Origin: Cryptomeria japonica
Taxonomy: Eukaryota; Streptophyta; Pinopsida; Cupressales; Cupressaceae
Assembly: GCF_030272615.1 (NCBI RefSeq)
Contig: NC_081414.1
Location: forward strand, 819,404,396-819,468,395
Length of the DNA: 64,000 nucleotides
Reading direction: 5' to 3'
In this document: positions 33,976 through 46,393 of the stretch, in pieces
Position numbering within the stretch: position 1 is the stretch's first letter
Layout: each line of letters starts with the position of its first letter
Translations under genes and position numbers: made by a program
The notes under the pieces: model-generated
The model's input: only the letters and a program-made list of their open reading frames with translations
What the model was told of the DNA's origin: nothing
The model's database searches: none

Positions 33976-35184
33976 CTCTGATAAAAGAGAAGGGATAGAT
34001 CAAGATTCAAAAAGGTTAGAAATGAACAAAGAAGCAGAAAAGGAAAGAGACATTTTGAAAGGAGACAGTATAGTAAATGTAGAAGCCGGAAACATGCCTG
34101 AATGGTTAAAACAAAAGAAAAATCCTAGCGGACTGATAGAAGTGATTCCAGTAGATTTCAATAGCCTACTATTAGGAGCACCCCGAGTGAAGAAGAGAAA
34201 AGTAGTCAAATCCTGATACACAACCCAAGTGAATCCCGAAGGAGAAAGGGAATTACATATTGTAGAGATAGTAATCAAAGAGGGTGAGAAAGAACCAACT
34301 GATCAAGAATGCCGAATAACTACAATTTAGTTGGGAAAACCATCAAGGGTGGAAAGGATGTAGATGGATGAAAAAAGATAAAAGAGAAAAAAATGCAAAT
34401 AGATTAATTGGTAAAATTCATAAAAGGGATTACCAAAAGGGGAGAAACTCCACAAAAAATCCTAGCTCATCCAGAGTTGGTGTCCCAAGAAGAAGTTGAA
34501 GCAGTGGATGTGCTGAGATGAAAGGTCAAATTAATGGATGAATGGACCAAGGAAGTACTAGAGAAGAGCAAAACTTCACTGAAAAAGGAAATAGATAGAT
34601 ATACCACTTGGATAAAACTGATCAGGAGGATTGATAGAACCCGCAATGCACATGAGGAATTGTTGGGGCATGTTACGGTAGAAATGTCATATTTCCATAT
34701 AGCAGAAGAAATGACTGCAAAAGAGATCATTAATCAGCATATACTAACTGTAGAACAATTGCCTCAAGTGAAAATCGGAACGGCAGTCAATACTAGCAAA
34801 TAAATAGTTTTCAAAAAGGAATAGATAAGCTACAAGAAGCAAAAAGAGACGCAGTAGAGGCCCAACACCAAAATGCTAAACTCATTGAATTATTGATGGG
34901 AGGGTTGGTAGAAGACATAATCAAGATAGGTGAAGATGAAATATTAGAAGAATTCAAAGATGATCATAACAAGAGAGCATCAAAGTTAGGCAAGGATGCT
35001 GATGCACAGGTCCTAGGAGACATGGGACAAATCCAAAGCTAGTCAAGGTAATATGAAGATGAGGTTTTCAAAGAAGAACAAAACATAGAACCCATGTGGG
35101 CAAAATGCCAAGTGCAAGAATACAACTTGTCCACTGTGAAGCAGTCTAAAAGTAAAGAGATGGACCAAGTTTTGACAAGCCTTC
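33976..35184 (+). pseudogene. Element E unknown ORF, third segment
   Basis: After the right TSD of F (CTCTG, 33976-33980) the plus strand resumes a charged protein: NKEAEKERDILKGDSIVNVE, EVIPVDFNSLLLGAPRVKKR with a basic tail, a TGA at about 34,216, then EGERELHIVEIVIKEGEKEP. 34534-34803 is an 89-residue open stretch with LKKEIDRYTTWIKLIRRIDR and EEMTAKEIINQHILTVEQLP. Past 34,803 the frame breaks but reads as coiled coil to 35,184, where G interrupts. Function unknown; overall architecture (charged, coiled coil, C-terminal) parallels that of the A/B/C accessory ORF. Confidence 0.6.
35180..35184. repeat. Target-site duplication of element G (left copy)
   Basis: CCTTC, repeated at 41893-41897. 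Confidence 0.9.
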
Positions 35185-36248
35185 TGTTGGTATTTTGGTA
35201 TGGTTTTGTCATTGATGTCAACACCTACTAAAACACTAGCACTTTGGAGATCCAGCAGCTTTCACCGGCAAGCAAGTAACTATTGCATAGTTACTGGTAT
35301 ATGGTACACTGGCAAGATATAATGATCACCGGAACTTAGAATGATATGGAAAACACTTGGTAATGTCAAAGACATCATGTGGACATCTTTTCTTAATGAA
35401 TTGATCATTGGTATATTCATATTTGCATATTTGCTTTTACTAGCAAATAGGTCCAAGGTTATCTAGGGTTACACCGATAGGATTATCTTTTCCAGATCGG
35501 CATGGCATGCTATGAAGATGATTAATTAATGTTGTAAATGCATTAAGCCGACATGTTCAATCAGTTATTGCATCGAATATTATATTGTTTGTAAAATGTT
35601 TTTATTGTAATATCTTGTAGAACGGACCTACTAAAATTGGTCTTAGGTTATGATATAAATGTAAGATCTTATTTGTAAGATCAAGTGTGGAATGTGAAGA
35701 AGGTATATTGTGAAGGGATATGCGAGATTAAGCAGAGATATACATGAAGACATCATTTGAAGGTGAAGCTAGGTTTTTGTGAAGGCATATTAGCATTACA
35801 CCAGTACTGAATCCAGCATATGAAGATGCTATTTTAAGTAGTACATTCTTATTGGATTTAACCATCCAATTGTAGTCAGTGTGGCTCCCGTTTGTGTTTG
35901 AGCAGTGAGCTCTAGGCGCTTGGCCTTTCTGCATGTGCAGGCCCCATTTATGTACACTTACTATCTGCAGTAGTATCATCTGATTGTGGGTAAGGTTTCC
36001 CACCATGGTTTTTCCCCTTACAGGGTTTCCACGTACAAATATTGGTGTCATGTGTTGTGGATGATTTTATCTTTTGGTTTCATGCATTAATCTTTACAGG
36101 TATTGCATTTATCTGTTAAATCTGTGCACCGATATATCATATTGTCTCACCGGTATTAAAGCAGTAATTGATTAAGTTGTTTTTGGTTTAAAGTTTTGAT
36201 AACTGATTTACCCCCCCCCCCCATCTCAGTTATCACTAGGACCTAACA
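35185..36248 (+). repeat. 5' LTR of element G
   Basis: TGTTGG to CTAACA, 1064 bp. TATA-like TATAAAT at 35654-35660. Core 'cccaccatggtttttcccc' near 36000, C-run at about 36211-36222. Confidence 0.95.
35654..35660 (+). promoter_or_regulatory. Putative TATA box of element G LTR
   Basis: TATAAAT followed by 'gtaagatctt'. The same arrangement (TATAAATATGATGTAAGATC) is found in both LTRs of K (55801 and 61842), which supports a conserved promoter. Confidence 0.55.
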
Positions 36249-36262
36249 ATTGGTATTAGAGC
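36249..36262 (+). other. Primer-binding site of element G
   Basis: ATTGGTATTAGAGC directly after the LTR; one base differs from the common TGGTATCAGAGC. Confidence 0.9.
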
Positions 36263-36304
36263 TTAGTCCTCTTTTGCAGAAGTTTAACAACTTGATGAGA
36301 TCCA

Positions 36305-38757
36305 ATGTCTACTAACTATTTCAGGAAGGATAGTCCTAAACTTGATGGAACCAACTATGGAATATGGAAGATCAGAATGGAGACTCATCTAAATTGCATT
36401 GGAAAAGACATATGGGAAGTTACAAAGAATGGTATACTGCTGCTATACCTGGTCAGCCCAGTCCAGCTAACTTGACAAAAGATGAGGAAAATGATTGCAA
36501 AGCAAGAGAAGCACTTCTGAGCGCATTATCAGATCAGCAAATCATGGGACTATCAAATAGGTCTACTACTAAAGCTATTTGGGAACATTTGGAAACACTG
36601 AATGAAGGAGATTCCATAGTCAAAATTGCAAAACTTGAAAGCTTTCAGGTCAGGTATGAACATCTTAAAATGGAAGAAGATGAAAGGATTTCTGCTTTTA
36701 TGGAAAGAGTAAATGAAATTGTTTTAGGTATAAAATGTTGTGGAGAAACCTTAAGTGAGGATAAAATTGTTTCAAAAGTTTTAAGAGGATTGCCACTGGC
36801 ATACAAAATGAAGGTTACTGCAATAAATGAATTAAGAACAATGCCTAATACATCAGTAACTAGGGATACATTGATTGGAAAACTTTCAGCCTTTGAAATT
36901 GAAGAATTTGGTCCTATTGCTACTATAAAGATAGATTTAGCTTTCAAAGCATCAACATCATCTGCATCATCATTTGACAAATCTGATTGGAAAGCCTTTT
37001 ATGCAAGAGAACTTGAGGAAAGCAGGAAAGAAAATGAAGAATTTGAAGAGCTTGAAGCACTATTTGCAAGAAAAATGCCTAAAGGTCCAGTTGGAAGTAA
37101 GTATGAAGGTAAAGCACCCTTTAAATGTTTTAACTACAATAAGATTGGTCATAAGGCTTCTAGATGCCCTGATAGACATGCTAGACTAAGAGAAGAAGCT
37201 AGAAGGACATACAAGCCTAACCCTAAATATCAGAGATACAGATTCAAGAAAAATAAGGACAAATCTTGTTATGTAGCTGATGAAGGAGTGACCGATGATT
37301 CTGATGAAGATCTGGTAGACAATGGATGGGTTTTTGTTGCTATAATAAAAGATCAACCGGCATCTACAGTCCAACTAGTAGAACAGGCCTTGGCAGCTAA
37401 AATAGAGGTAAAAGATGAATGGATAATTGATTCTGGATGCTCACATCATATGACAGGAGACAAAGGAAAATTCTTGAACTTTCAAGAATACAATGGTGGT
37501 TTAGTAAGATTTGGAGATGACAAAGCTTGTCAAATCAGAGGTAAGGGTTCAATATCTCTCGATGGAAAACATAACACTGACAATGTCTACTATGTTGAAG
37601 GTTTAAAGCATAATCTTTTGAGTGTTGGTCAATTAGTTGAGAAAGGATTTCAATTACAATTCAAAAATGGAAAATGCAAAATCATGAATAGAACTGGCTT
37701 AGAAATTGCAACCGGTAACTATACTAGGGGTAATATCTTTCATTTGAATAACAGTGAAAAGACATATTTAATTGCACACATAGATGAAAGTTGGTTATGG
37801 AATAAGAGACTCTGTCATGTAATCTTTGGTTGCATGGTAAATACTAGTACTACTAAGGCAGTTAGAGATTTACCTAAAATTGTCAAACCTCATAATACAA
37901 TATGTAAGGAATGTCAATTTGGAAAACAAGCTAGAGCTAGTTTCAAAAGTATTCCTAAAAAATCAAATAATTCTCTTGATTTAATTCACACTGATTTATG
38001 TGGTCCGGGTAGAACTAAAAGCTTACAAGGTGATAGATATTTCATGCTAATCATTGATGATCACTCTAGTATGTGTTGGGTTACTTTTCTCAGAGAAAAA
38101 TCAGAAGCACTTGGAAAGTTCAAACTGTTCAAAGCAATGGTTGAAAATGAAACCGATAAGAAAATCAAATGTTTAAGGTCATATCAAGGAGGAGAATTTA
38201 CATCTAAGGAGTTTAATGCATTCTGTGAAGTGAATGGAATCAGAAGACAACTATCAGCACCTCGGACACCACAACAAAATGGAGTTGTTGAAAGGAAAAA
38301 TAGAACTATCTTAGATGCAGCCAGAAGTATGTTATCTGAAGCAAACTTGCCACATGTATATTGGAGAGAAGCAATAAGCATAGCCATCTATACATTTAAC
38401 AAAGTTCACATCAAAGGTGAAACCGGTAAGACCCCTCATGAACTATGGTTTGGTATTACTCCCACTCTTAAATATTTCAGAATATTTGGAAGTAAATGTT
38501 ACATTAGCAGAGATGAGTACATTGGGAAATTTGATCCTAGAAGTGATGAAGGAATATTTTTAGGTTATTCATCTAAGAGTAAAGCATATAGATGTTTTAA
38601 TAAGAGATTGCAGAAAATTGTTGAGAGTACAAATGTGAAAATTGATGAACAATTCAGAGGAACTTCAAGGTACATAGATTCTGAACCAGCAACAGAAATT
38701 TTAAATGAACCTACACTGAATCCACCGGTACAGAGTAGTTACACTGGTATCATCTAA
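36305..38757 (+). pseudogene. Element G gag-protease-integrase polyprotein
   Basis: The true start is the ATG at 36305 (MSTNYFRKDSPKLDGTNYGI); a one-base loss at about 36432 shifts the frame, which is then open to a TAA at 38757. Relatives K and L have GGC-TAT where G has GG-TAT. Domains of the 797-residue frame: UBN2-type gag (about 1-230), zinc knuckle (about 250-270) with second Cys changed to Tyr (CFNYNKIGHKASRC), protease DSGCSHHMTGD (about 357), integrase zinc-binding region with WNKRLCHV (His to Asn) and CKECQFGK, core IIDDHSSMCWVTFL, RSYQGGEF (the catalytic Asp is Tyr), and GVVERKNRT with the catalytic Glu. The integrase is therefore predicted inactive. Confidence 0.92.
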
Positions 38758-38767
38758 AAATTCCACT

Positions 38768-39760
38768 ATGACTGAGGAACAACAACAAACAAAGACACCC
38801 CGGTATGTAAGACTGAATCATTTTGAAGATCACATAATTGGAAACAAGCATAAAGGAGTTATGACTAGAGGAAGATTAGCAAATGAAGAGGTATGTCTTA
38901 TTTCTCAAAGTGAACCATCATCAGTTAATGAGGCATGTGAAGATAAGTATTGGACTAAAGCTATGGAAGAAGAATTAGAACAAATTGAGAAAAACAATAC
39001 TTGGACATTAGTTCCCCAGCCTAAAGATAAAAATGTAATTGGAACCAAATGGGTATTCAGAAATAAACTTGATGAAGATGGTAAGGTTATTAGAAATAAA
39101 GCAAGACTAGTGTCTAAGGGATATTCTCAGAAAGAAGGAATTGACTGTAATGAAACCTTTGCACCGGTAGCTATAATTGAGGCAGTTAGATTACTTTTGG
39201 CTTTTGTAGCACATAAGAACTACAAAGTATATCAGATGGATATTAAATGTGCATTTCTGAATGGAGATCTCGAAGAGGAAGTTTACATTGAACAACCTAA
39301 TGGATTTTCTTTGATAGATGAAAAAGATATGGTTTGCAAGTTAAGGAAAGCATTATATGGATTGAAGCAAGCTCCAAGAGCTTGGTATGCAAGATTGGAT
39401 AAGTATCTTTTGAAAATTGGTTTTTCTAAAGGTAATGCTGACAGTAACTTATACTATAAAGTGACTAATGGTGACATCTTGGCTATTGAAGTTTTCGTTG
39501 ATGATATAGTATTTGGAGGAGAAGATGGATTGTGTAAAGACTTTTCTATCAAAATGCAGCAAGAATTTGAAATGTCTATGATTAGTGAAATAAGATTCTT
39601 TTTAGGATTGCAGATATCACAGACTGACAAAGGTATATTCTTAAGTCAATCAAAATACTTAAAGGAGTTACTCAAGAAATTTGGGATGGAAAACTCTAAA
39701 CCGATAAGCACACCTATGACAACAAATGATAAATTATCACAAAGGGATGAATCCAACTAG
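38768..39760 (+). pseudogene. Element G reverse transcriptase
   Basis: Opens two codons past the TAA of the first frame, in another frame. Reads the copia [88 protein letters not shown], catalytic FVDDIVFG (usual YVDD with Phe first), and [21 protein letters not shown]. The catalytic Asp pair is intact. It ends by frameshift at about 39,755. Confidence 0.92.
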
Positions 39761-40433
39761 GTACAAATCTATGATAGGAGGTTTACTATATTTGACACAA
39801 ACCAGACCTGGTATTATGAATGTAGTATGTATTGTTTCAAGATTTCAGAGTAATCCTAGAGAAAATCATGAATCAGCAATAAAAAGGATTTTTCGGTACT
39901 TACAAGGTACCCCAAATCTTGGATTATGGTATCCTAGAGATGAAAATTTTGATCTATGTGCATACACAGATGCAAATTGGGCAGGAGACATTGATGATAG
40001 AATAAGCACCACCAGTGGAGCATTTTTTCTTGGAAGCAGATTAGTTTCTTGGTTGAGTAAGAAACAGAGTTGCACATCCTTATCAACAGCAGAGTTAGAA
40101 TATGTTGCAGTAGCAACTAACTGTACACAGGTACTATGGCTTAAACAAATGTTGAAAGATTTGAAGGTAAAATTCAAGGAACCTATAACTATCTATTGTG
40201 ACAACACTACAGCAATTGACATATCTAAGAATCTGGTATTACATTCCAAAACAAAATATGTTTCTATCAAATTGATTTTTCTAAGGGAAAAAGTTGAAGC
40301 AAAAGAAATACAACTAGTTTATGTGAATACTAAAGAACAACTTGTACATATTTTCACTAAACCTTTGCCTAAGGAGACTTTTGAGTATCTTAGAGAACAA
40401 CTTGGGGTCATACCCCCACCAGTAGACACTTAG
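39726..40433 (+). pseudogene. Element G RNase H
   Basis: In the third frame: MIGGLLYLTQTRPGI, RYLQGTPNLGLWY, catalytic CAYTDANWAGD, STAELEYVAVATNCTQVLWL, IYCDNTTAIDISKN, and the C-terminal YVNTKEQLVHIFTKPLPKET. All four acidic RNase H positions (Asp, Glu, Asp, and a distal acidic residue) seem present. The real junction with RT is near 39,755; the Met at 39726 is not a start. Confidence 0.9.
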
Positions 40434-40830
40434 AGAGTTGATGTCTATCATCAACCGGAAGAATTAACTATATATTTTACTCCGGCTTTGATGAGGAAGC
40501 TACTTCTCAGGGGGAGTAAATGGTATAGTGAATTTGGTTGGTGTTTTGTATATAACAATTGGTATGCTATAACTTTGGCATTTGATGTCAAAGGGGGAGA
40601 GATATCTATGGAAAAACACATTATCTTTATTATCTTTTGAGGAAAGATTGGTATGAGAAACTTTGGAAATCACATATTGCTCCCAGGGTGAGAGATTGTT
40701 GTTTAGGAGAGATTTTGATTTCTGGTTATGATCTTTTTGGAGATTGTTGGTTTTTGGTACTTCGCATTTTTGTTTTGGCACTTTGATGGTTTTTCCATCT
40801 TGTGTTGCCATCAATGCCAAAGGAGGAGAT
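40434..40830 (+). other. 3' untranslated region and polypurine tract of element G
   Basis: Holds 'gatgtcaaagggggagagat' near 40,590 and the proper PPT AAAGGAGGAGAT at 40819-40830, directly before the LTR. The double-PPT arrangement also occurs in A, B and K. Confidence 0.8.
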
Positions 40831-41892
40831 TGTTGGTATTTTGGTATGGTTTTGTCATTGATGTCAACACCTACTAAAACACTAGCACTTTGGAGATCCA
40901 GTAGCTTTCACCGGCAAGAAAGCAACTATTGCATAGTTACTGGTATATGGTACACTGGAAGGATATAATGATCACTGACACTTAGAATGATATCGAAAAC
41001 ACTTGGTAATGTCAAAGACATCATGTGGACATATTTTCTTAATGAATTGATCATTGGTATATTCATATTTGCATATTTGCTTTTACTGGCAAATAGGTCC
41101 AAGGTTATCTAGGGTTACACCGGCAGGATTATTTTTTCCAGATCGGCATGGCACACTATGAAGATGATTAATTAATGTTGTAAATGCATTAAGCTAACAT
41201 GTTCAATCGGTTATTGCATCGGATATTATATTGTTTGTAAAATGTTTTTATTGTAATATCTTGTAGAGCCAACCTACTAAAATTAGTCTTAGGTTATGAA
41301 ATAAATGTAAGATCTTATTTGTAAGATCAAGTGTGGAATGCGAAGAAGGTATATTGTGAAGGGATATGCGAGATTAAGCAGAGCTATACACAAAGACATC
41401 ATTTGAAGGTGAAGCTAGGTTTTTGTGAAGGCATATTAGCATTACACTGGTACTGAATCCAGCATATGAAGATGCTATTTTAAATAGTACATTCTTATTG
41501 GATTTAACCATCCAATTAAAGTTAATGTGACTCCCATTCATGTTTGAGTAGTGAGCTCTAGGCGCTTGGCCTTTCTGCATGTGCAGACCCCATTTATGTA
41601 CACTTACTATCTGCAGTAGTATCATCTAATTGTGGGTAAGGTTTCCCACCATGGTTTTTCCCCTTACAGGGTTTCCACGTACAAATATTGGTGTCATGTG
41701 TTGTGGATGACTTTATCTTTTGGTTTCATGCATTAATCTTTACCAGTATTGCATTTATCTGTTAAATATGTGCATCGGTATATCAGATTGTCTCACCGGT
41801 ATTAAAGCAGTAATTGATTAATTTATTTTTGGTTTAAAGTTTTGATAACTGATTCACCCCCACCCCCTCTCAGTTATCACCAGAACCTAACA
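40831..41892 (+). repeat. 3' LTR of element G
   Basis: TGTTGG to CTAACA, 1062 bp, followed by CCTTC. Confidence 0.95.
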
Positions 41893-43251
41893 CCTTCAAT
41901 AGTACTGAGAAAAAAAATAGGAGGCGTCTGAGCATAAAGAAAATTCAAACATTGACCAGGAGAAATAATGATGCTGAGTTGTCAATATTTTGTCCTTTTG
42001 CTAAGAAATTTTCTATAAAGGCAGGATAATGTTCATTTTAAAAATAGTTTGAGATTTGTAGACTTGTGAGAGCTCTGACAAGTTTGAGCCTCTTATCTTG
42101 TTTCTCTTACGAAATAGTTATTTCAGTAGTGTTTGTTCTTTGCTAGTAATAGTGATGATAAAGTCTATAGGACTTATAGCTGATGATATGTGATTGTACT
42201 TCACTCTTTTGTATGAAGTGAAATATAACTTTGTGTGGATTCCCGATATGCTATATCCCTGGATTTGTTAATTTAGTGTTTTATTTGTGAATCACACAGT
42301 TTTATAAATAATTGAGAGACAATTTATGGTTATTTGTAAAATTGTTCTTTATCATTACTTATTATTTTATAAAGGCATTTATTGAGATAATAACTTAGGA
42401 TGTTAGAATTCATTTCAGCATTTAGGTCCATTTTGTTTGTTTTCATTTCAAAATATCCTAAAAATTAAGAATTGTAATAGAATAATCCTCCAAAGAATAG
42501 AAGGACTAGGTTATCTCAAACTAACTAATTGGAATCCCCTCGTATAAAAATAGTTAATGTATACTACTAAGTAGAACCACGGGGTCTTACAAGACGTCTC
42601 GAGCCTTGAGGTCTAGGTCCCCTAAACCTTTCAAGAACATGAACTTATAGTTGAGAGCAAGATTTTGTGAATGTTGAGTGAAGTCAAAACTCTCATCAAC
42701 AATATCATTTCTAGAGTGTTGTGATGCAAAGACAATAAATATAGTGGTCAATATTATCAAAGTTTGTTTCTTATAACAAAGTTTTGAGGACAGCTTTGTA
42801 ATTGGAGAAAGAATTTATTTTGTTGATTCAGATATTTGTTGTTTATGTACCTTTACCTTGAACAATGAGCTTCAAACTACAATTCCTTTGTATCTTGCCC
42901 TGGATCAATGAGCTTTAGCCTACATGTCCTTTGTATCTTGTCTTGGGATAGTGAATCTTAGCCTGCAAGTCTTCTAGGTGGCAATATGCTTCCTTGGTAG
43001 TGGTTGCCTAAAACAAATTTGTAATGATTTCATATACATCGTGAGTTGACTCTCATTGTGGTTTTTCCCTATTTAGAGTTTTCCATGTAAATCTGGTGTC
43101 CTCTTGTGTATTGTGTTTTAAAGTTACATGTTTCATTATTAATGAAATTTATTTAGAAAAGTTGATTGTGTTTTGGAGATTAAATTCTTAAATAAAGTGT
43201 TTAAGGTCCAAACTAATTCACCCCCCTCTCAATCCTAAGGTGTGTTCAGCA
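41893..43251 (+). repeat. Tail of element E and 5' LTR of element H
   Basis: 41893-41969 continues E's charged C-terminal frame with stops. The H LTR ends at 43251 ('gtgttcagca', then ATTGGTATT). Its start is not certain: 'tgctgagttgtc' at about 41970 and 'tgttagaattc' near 42391 are candidates. The H LTR has the shared core ('tcattgtggtttttccc', about 43,056) and a short C-run near 43,220. Confidence 0.5.
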
Positions 43252-45531
43252 ATTGGTATTAGATTTGAGTTCCTCCAGAAGAAGTTTATCTACTTGAGGC
43301 GGATCTGAGATGGCACAAGAAGGATCCAACATGATTCACAAGTTTGATGGGACAAACTACTCTTATTAGAAGATGGGGATGGAATCGTATTTAAACTACA
43401 TGGAGTATGGTATTGGGACTTTGTTGTGTATGGTTACACTTAACCCAATCATCCTATCTCTACTCTGAATGAGATTAGGGAACATGTAAATAATGGAAGG
43501 AGAGGGATGCAATTATAAGTGCATTGTCTAATGCTAAGATTTTGAAGGTGATTCACTACAATTCTACCAAAGTACGTTTGGGAAGACCTTAGCAGCATTT
43601 ATGAAGGAGATGAGAAGATAAAGCAGGTCAAGTTGCATAATCTAAATAAATATTTGAGAACCTAAGGATGCCTAGAGATGAAGGTATTAATAGTTAAATG
43701 CACCAACTAATTGAATATGTCACTGGAATTAGAGATATTGATGGAAAATTAAAAGAAGATGAAACTATGAGAAAGGTACTCCAAACTCTTCCTACTATGG
43801 GTCAACTATATGGAGCTTTGTTTACCTTTGAGATGAGAAATATTGTACATGATAATCTGAAGAAGGAAGTTACATTCAAATCATGTAAAATAAGGAAGAT
43901 GGTGTTGACCTAGATGACAACCCTAATGATGTAGACACAAACTTTGTAAGAAGACTAAATAAGGGTACCTACAAATACAAAAGTAAGGTACCTTTGAAAT
44001 GTATCAATTGTGGAAGGATTAGTCATTTTGATGCTATGCGTCCTTGTAGAGAATAAAGCAATACAATAGATGAAAAAGGAAAGAAGATAGATGACAAATA
44101 AGATAAGCCTAAAAGAAATTTTTACTCCAAAGAAAGTAGTCATTCATATGAAGAGGAGGACTGTGATGGCTCTAGTGATGAGACTTTGTTTATGGATATG
44201 AAAGTTGATGATGACGATGAAACCAATATATGACAACCTAATGAGAACAAGGATAGATCTCTGATGGTGTGGTCTTCTATGTATGCTAAAGAAGAACTAG
44301 ATGCTTAGGTGATTGACAGTGGTTCCTCTAACCACGTGACTGGTGATAGAAGGAATTCAATCAACCTTAAAGAAAATAATGGTGGATTTGTTAAGTTTGG
44401 TGGTGTGGAATCTGCTCAAGTTTGCAATGGAAAAATCAAGACAAAGGATGTTCTATATGTAAAGGGTTTCAGGCCCAATCTTCTCAATGTTAGTAAAATG
44501 TGTAGTAAAGGATATATACTTACATTTAATGATAAGGGTTGTGAGATTAGAAAAGGTAACTCTGGAAGAGTGATTGCAAAAGGAACAAGAATTGATGGAA
44601 ATATGTATTACTTTTAGGAAGCTAAATATAGAAGTTGTTTCATCACTCAGACTAGTGAGAGTTAGTTGTGGCACAAGAGGCTAGAACACACAAATTTTAA
44701 TAACATGGTGAAGATCAATTTCACACAATCAGTCAAAGATTTATCAAATATTACCAAGCCTGCTAACACTTTATGTAGGAAATATCAAATGGGAAAGCAA
44801 ACAAGGACATGATTCAAGAGCAAGGTGTTTTCTTATTCAAAACCTTTGGAGCTAGTACATACTGATATACAAAGACCAACCAGAACAAGAGCACTCAATG
44901 GTGAAGTGTACTTTATGGTTCTTGTTGATTAATCTAAAATGAAGTGGGTTACTTTTTTATGAGAAAAAACGGAAGCTTTAGGTAGTTTTCAAATATTCAA
45001 GTCTATGGTTGAGAATCAAATAAACGTAAAGATCAAATGCTCAAGGTATAATGGAGGAGGATAATTTACATCAAATGAGTTTGAAAGGTTTTGTGAAGAG
45101 CATGGTACTATGAGACATGTGTCTTCTCCTAGGCCACCACACCAGAATGGAATTTGTTGAAAGGAAAAATAGAACTCTTCAAGAGATGGCTAGACCAATT
45201 TTGAAGGATACTAATCTATTGGATGTTTATTGAAATGGATTTGTGCACATTGTTTTATACATTCTTAATAGAGTGAAGGTGAGAGTTAATCATTTTAAGA
45301 TTCCTTATGAGCTATCGTATAAGAGGCTTGCTAATATCAAGTATTTCAGAATTTTTGGAAGCAAAAGATATATCAAGAGAGATGAAGATGTTCTTAGAAA
45401 ATTTTATGCAAGAGTCGATGAAGGAATATTTCTTGGATATTCTACAAGAATAAAGGCCTACAAATATTATAACAAAAGAATAGGGAAGATAATTGAAAGT
45501 GCAAATCTTAGAGTAGATGAAGATTGGTAGT
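43252..45531 (+). pseudogene. Element H copia gag-protease-integrase, first copy
   Basis: PBS-like ATTGGTATTAGA at 43252, then ATG at 43310 (MAQEGSNMIHKFDGTNYS, with TAG for an expected Trp). Gag remnant 43,330-43,915, zinc knuckle CINCGRISHFDAMRPC with altered spacing (43,998), protease VIDSGSSNHVTGD (44,309) and GGFVKFGGVESAQVC, integrase LWHKRLEHTNF and YQMGKQTRT with stops, GEVYFMVLVD, frameshifted core, and IFLGYSTRIKAYKYYNKR to 45,530. RT and RNase H are absent: at 45,532 the sequence jumps back into gag. Confidence 0.85.
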
Positions 45532-46393
45532 TTGGGAAGAGCTTAGCAGCATTTATGAAGAAGAGAAGAAGATAAAGCAAGTAAAGTTCTGAAATATAAG
45601 GAACATATTTGAGAACCTGAGGAATTCTTAAGATGAAGGTATTGATAGATGCATGCATTGCATACAACTAAATTTATCAATGAAATTAGATATGTTGGTG
45701 GATAATTGAAATAAGATGTAGCTAAGAGACAAGTACTCCAAACTCTTCCTAAATATTTTATTCCTATGGTGTCAGCCATTGAAGAAAGTCAAGATTTGGA
45801 TGATTACTATGGATCAACTATTTGGATCTTTATCTGCCTTTGAAATGAGAAATGTTGTGCATGATAATCTAAATAAGGAATTTGCATTCAAATAATGTAA
45901 GAAGGAATATGGTGTTGACCTGGATGAAAAACCTGAAGCAAACTTTGTAAGAAGACTAAACAAGGGTATCGGCAAATACAAAGGTAAGTTACCTCTGAAA
46001 TTTTTCAATTGTAGAAAGATTGGTCATTTTGATGCTAGATGTTTTTATAGAGAAGAGAGAAATAGAAGAGATGATAAAGGCAATAAGATAGATGACAAAA
46101 AAGATAAGCCTAAAAAGAATTTTTACTCCAAAGAAAGTAGCCATTCGTCTAAAGAAGAGGACTATGATAGCTCTAGCGATGAGACTTTGTTTATGGCTAT
46201 GAAAGTTGATGATGATGAGGAAACCAATATCCAACAACCTGGTGACAACAAGGAAATATCTCTGATAGTGTGGTCTAATGTGTATACTAAAGAAGAACCG
46301 AATGCTTAGGTTATTAACAGTGGTTTCTCTAACCACATGACTAGTGATAGAAGGATTTTTATCAACCTTGAATAAAATAATGGTGGATCTATT
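45532..46393 (+). pseudogene. Element H second gag-protease copy, left part
   Basis: FGKSLAAFMKKR and the following sequence match 43,578 on. Further blocks: QLFGSLSAFEMRNVVHDNLN, EYGVDLDEKPEANFVRRLNK, knuckle FFNCRKIGHFDARC (first Cys lost), ESSHSSKEEDYDSSSDETLF, and VINSGFSNHMTSD (protease Asp to Asn). Interrupted by element I after CTATT (46389-46393). Confidence 0.85.

Larger units (their letters stand above)
35185..41892 (+). mobile_element. Element G: complete Ty1/copia retrotransposon
   Basis: LTRs 35185-36248 and 40831-41892, PBS TGGTATTAGAGC, gag, protease, integrase, RT and RNase H in copia order, PPT AAAGGAGGAGA, TSD CCTTC. By eye the LTRs show about 11 mismatches in their first 225 bases. 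The coding region has three frame changes or stops and two damaged integrase positions, so it is not autonomous now. Inserted in element E. Confidence 0.97.

Noticed and set aside
36251-36262. TGGTATNAGAGC motifs as tRNA gene ends
   Set aside because: Each lies directly beside an LTR end and functions as a PBS; no cloverleaf or tRNA body is present.
41893-43251. Exact start of H LTR
   Set aside because: Two candidate TG starts were seen but neither could be confirmed without a second LTR or TSD.
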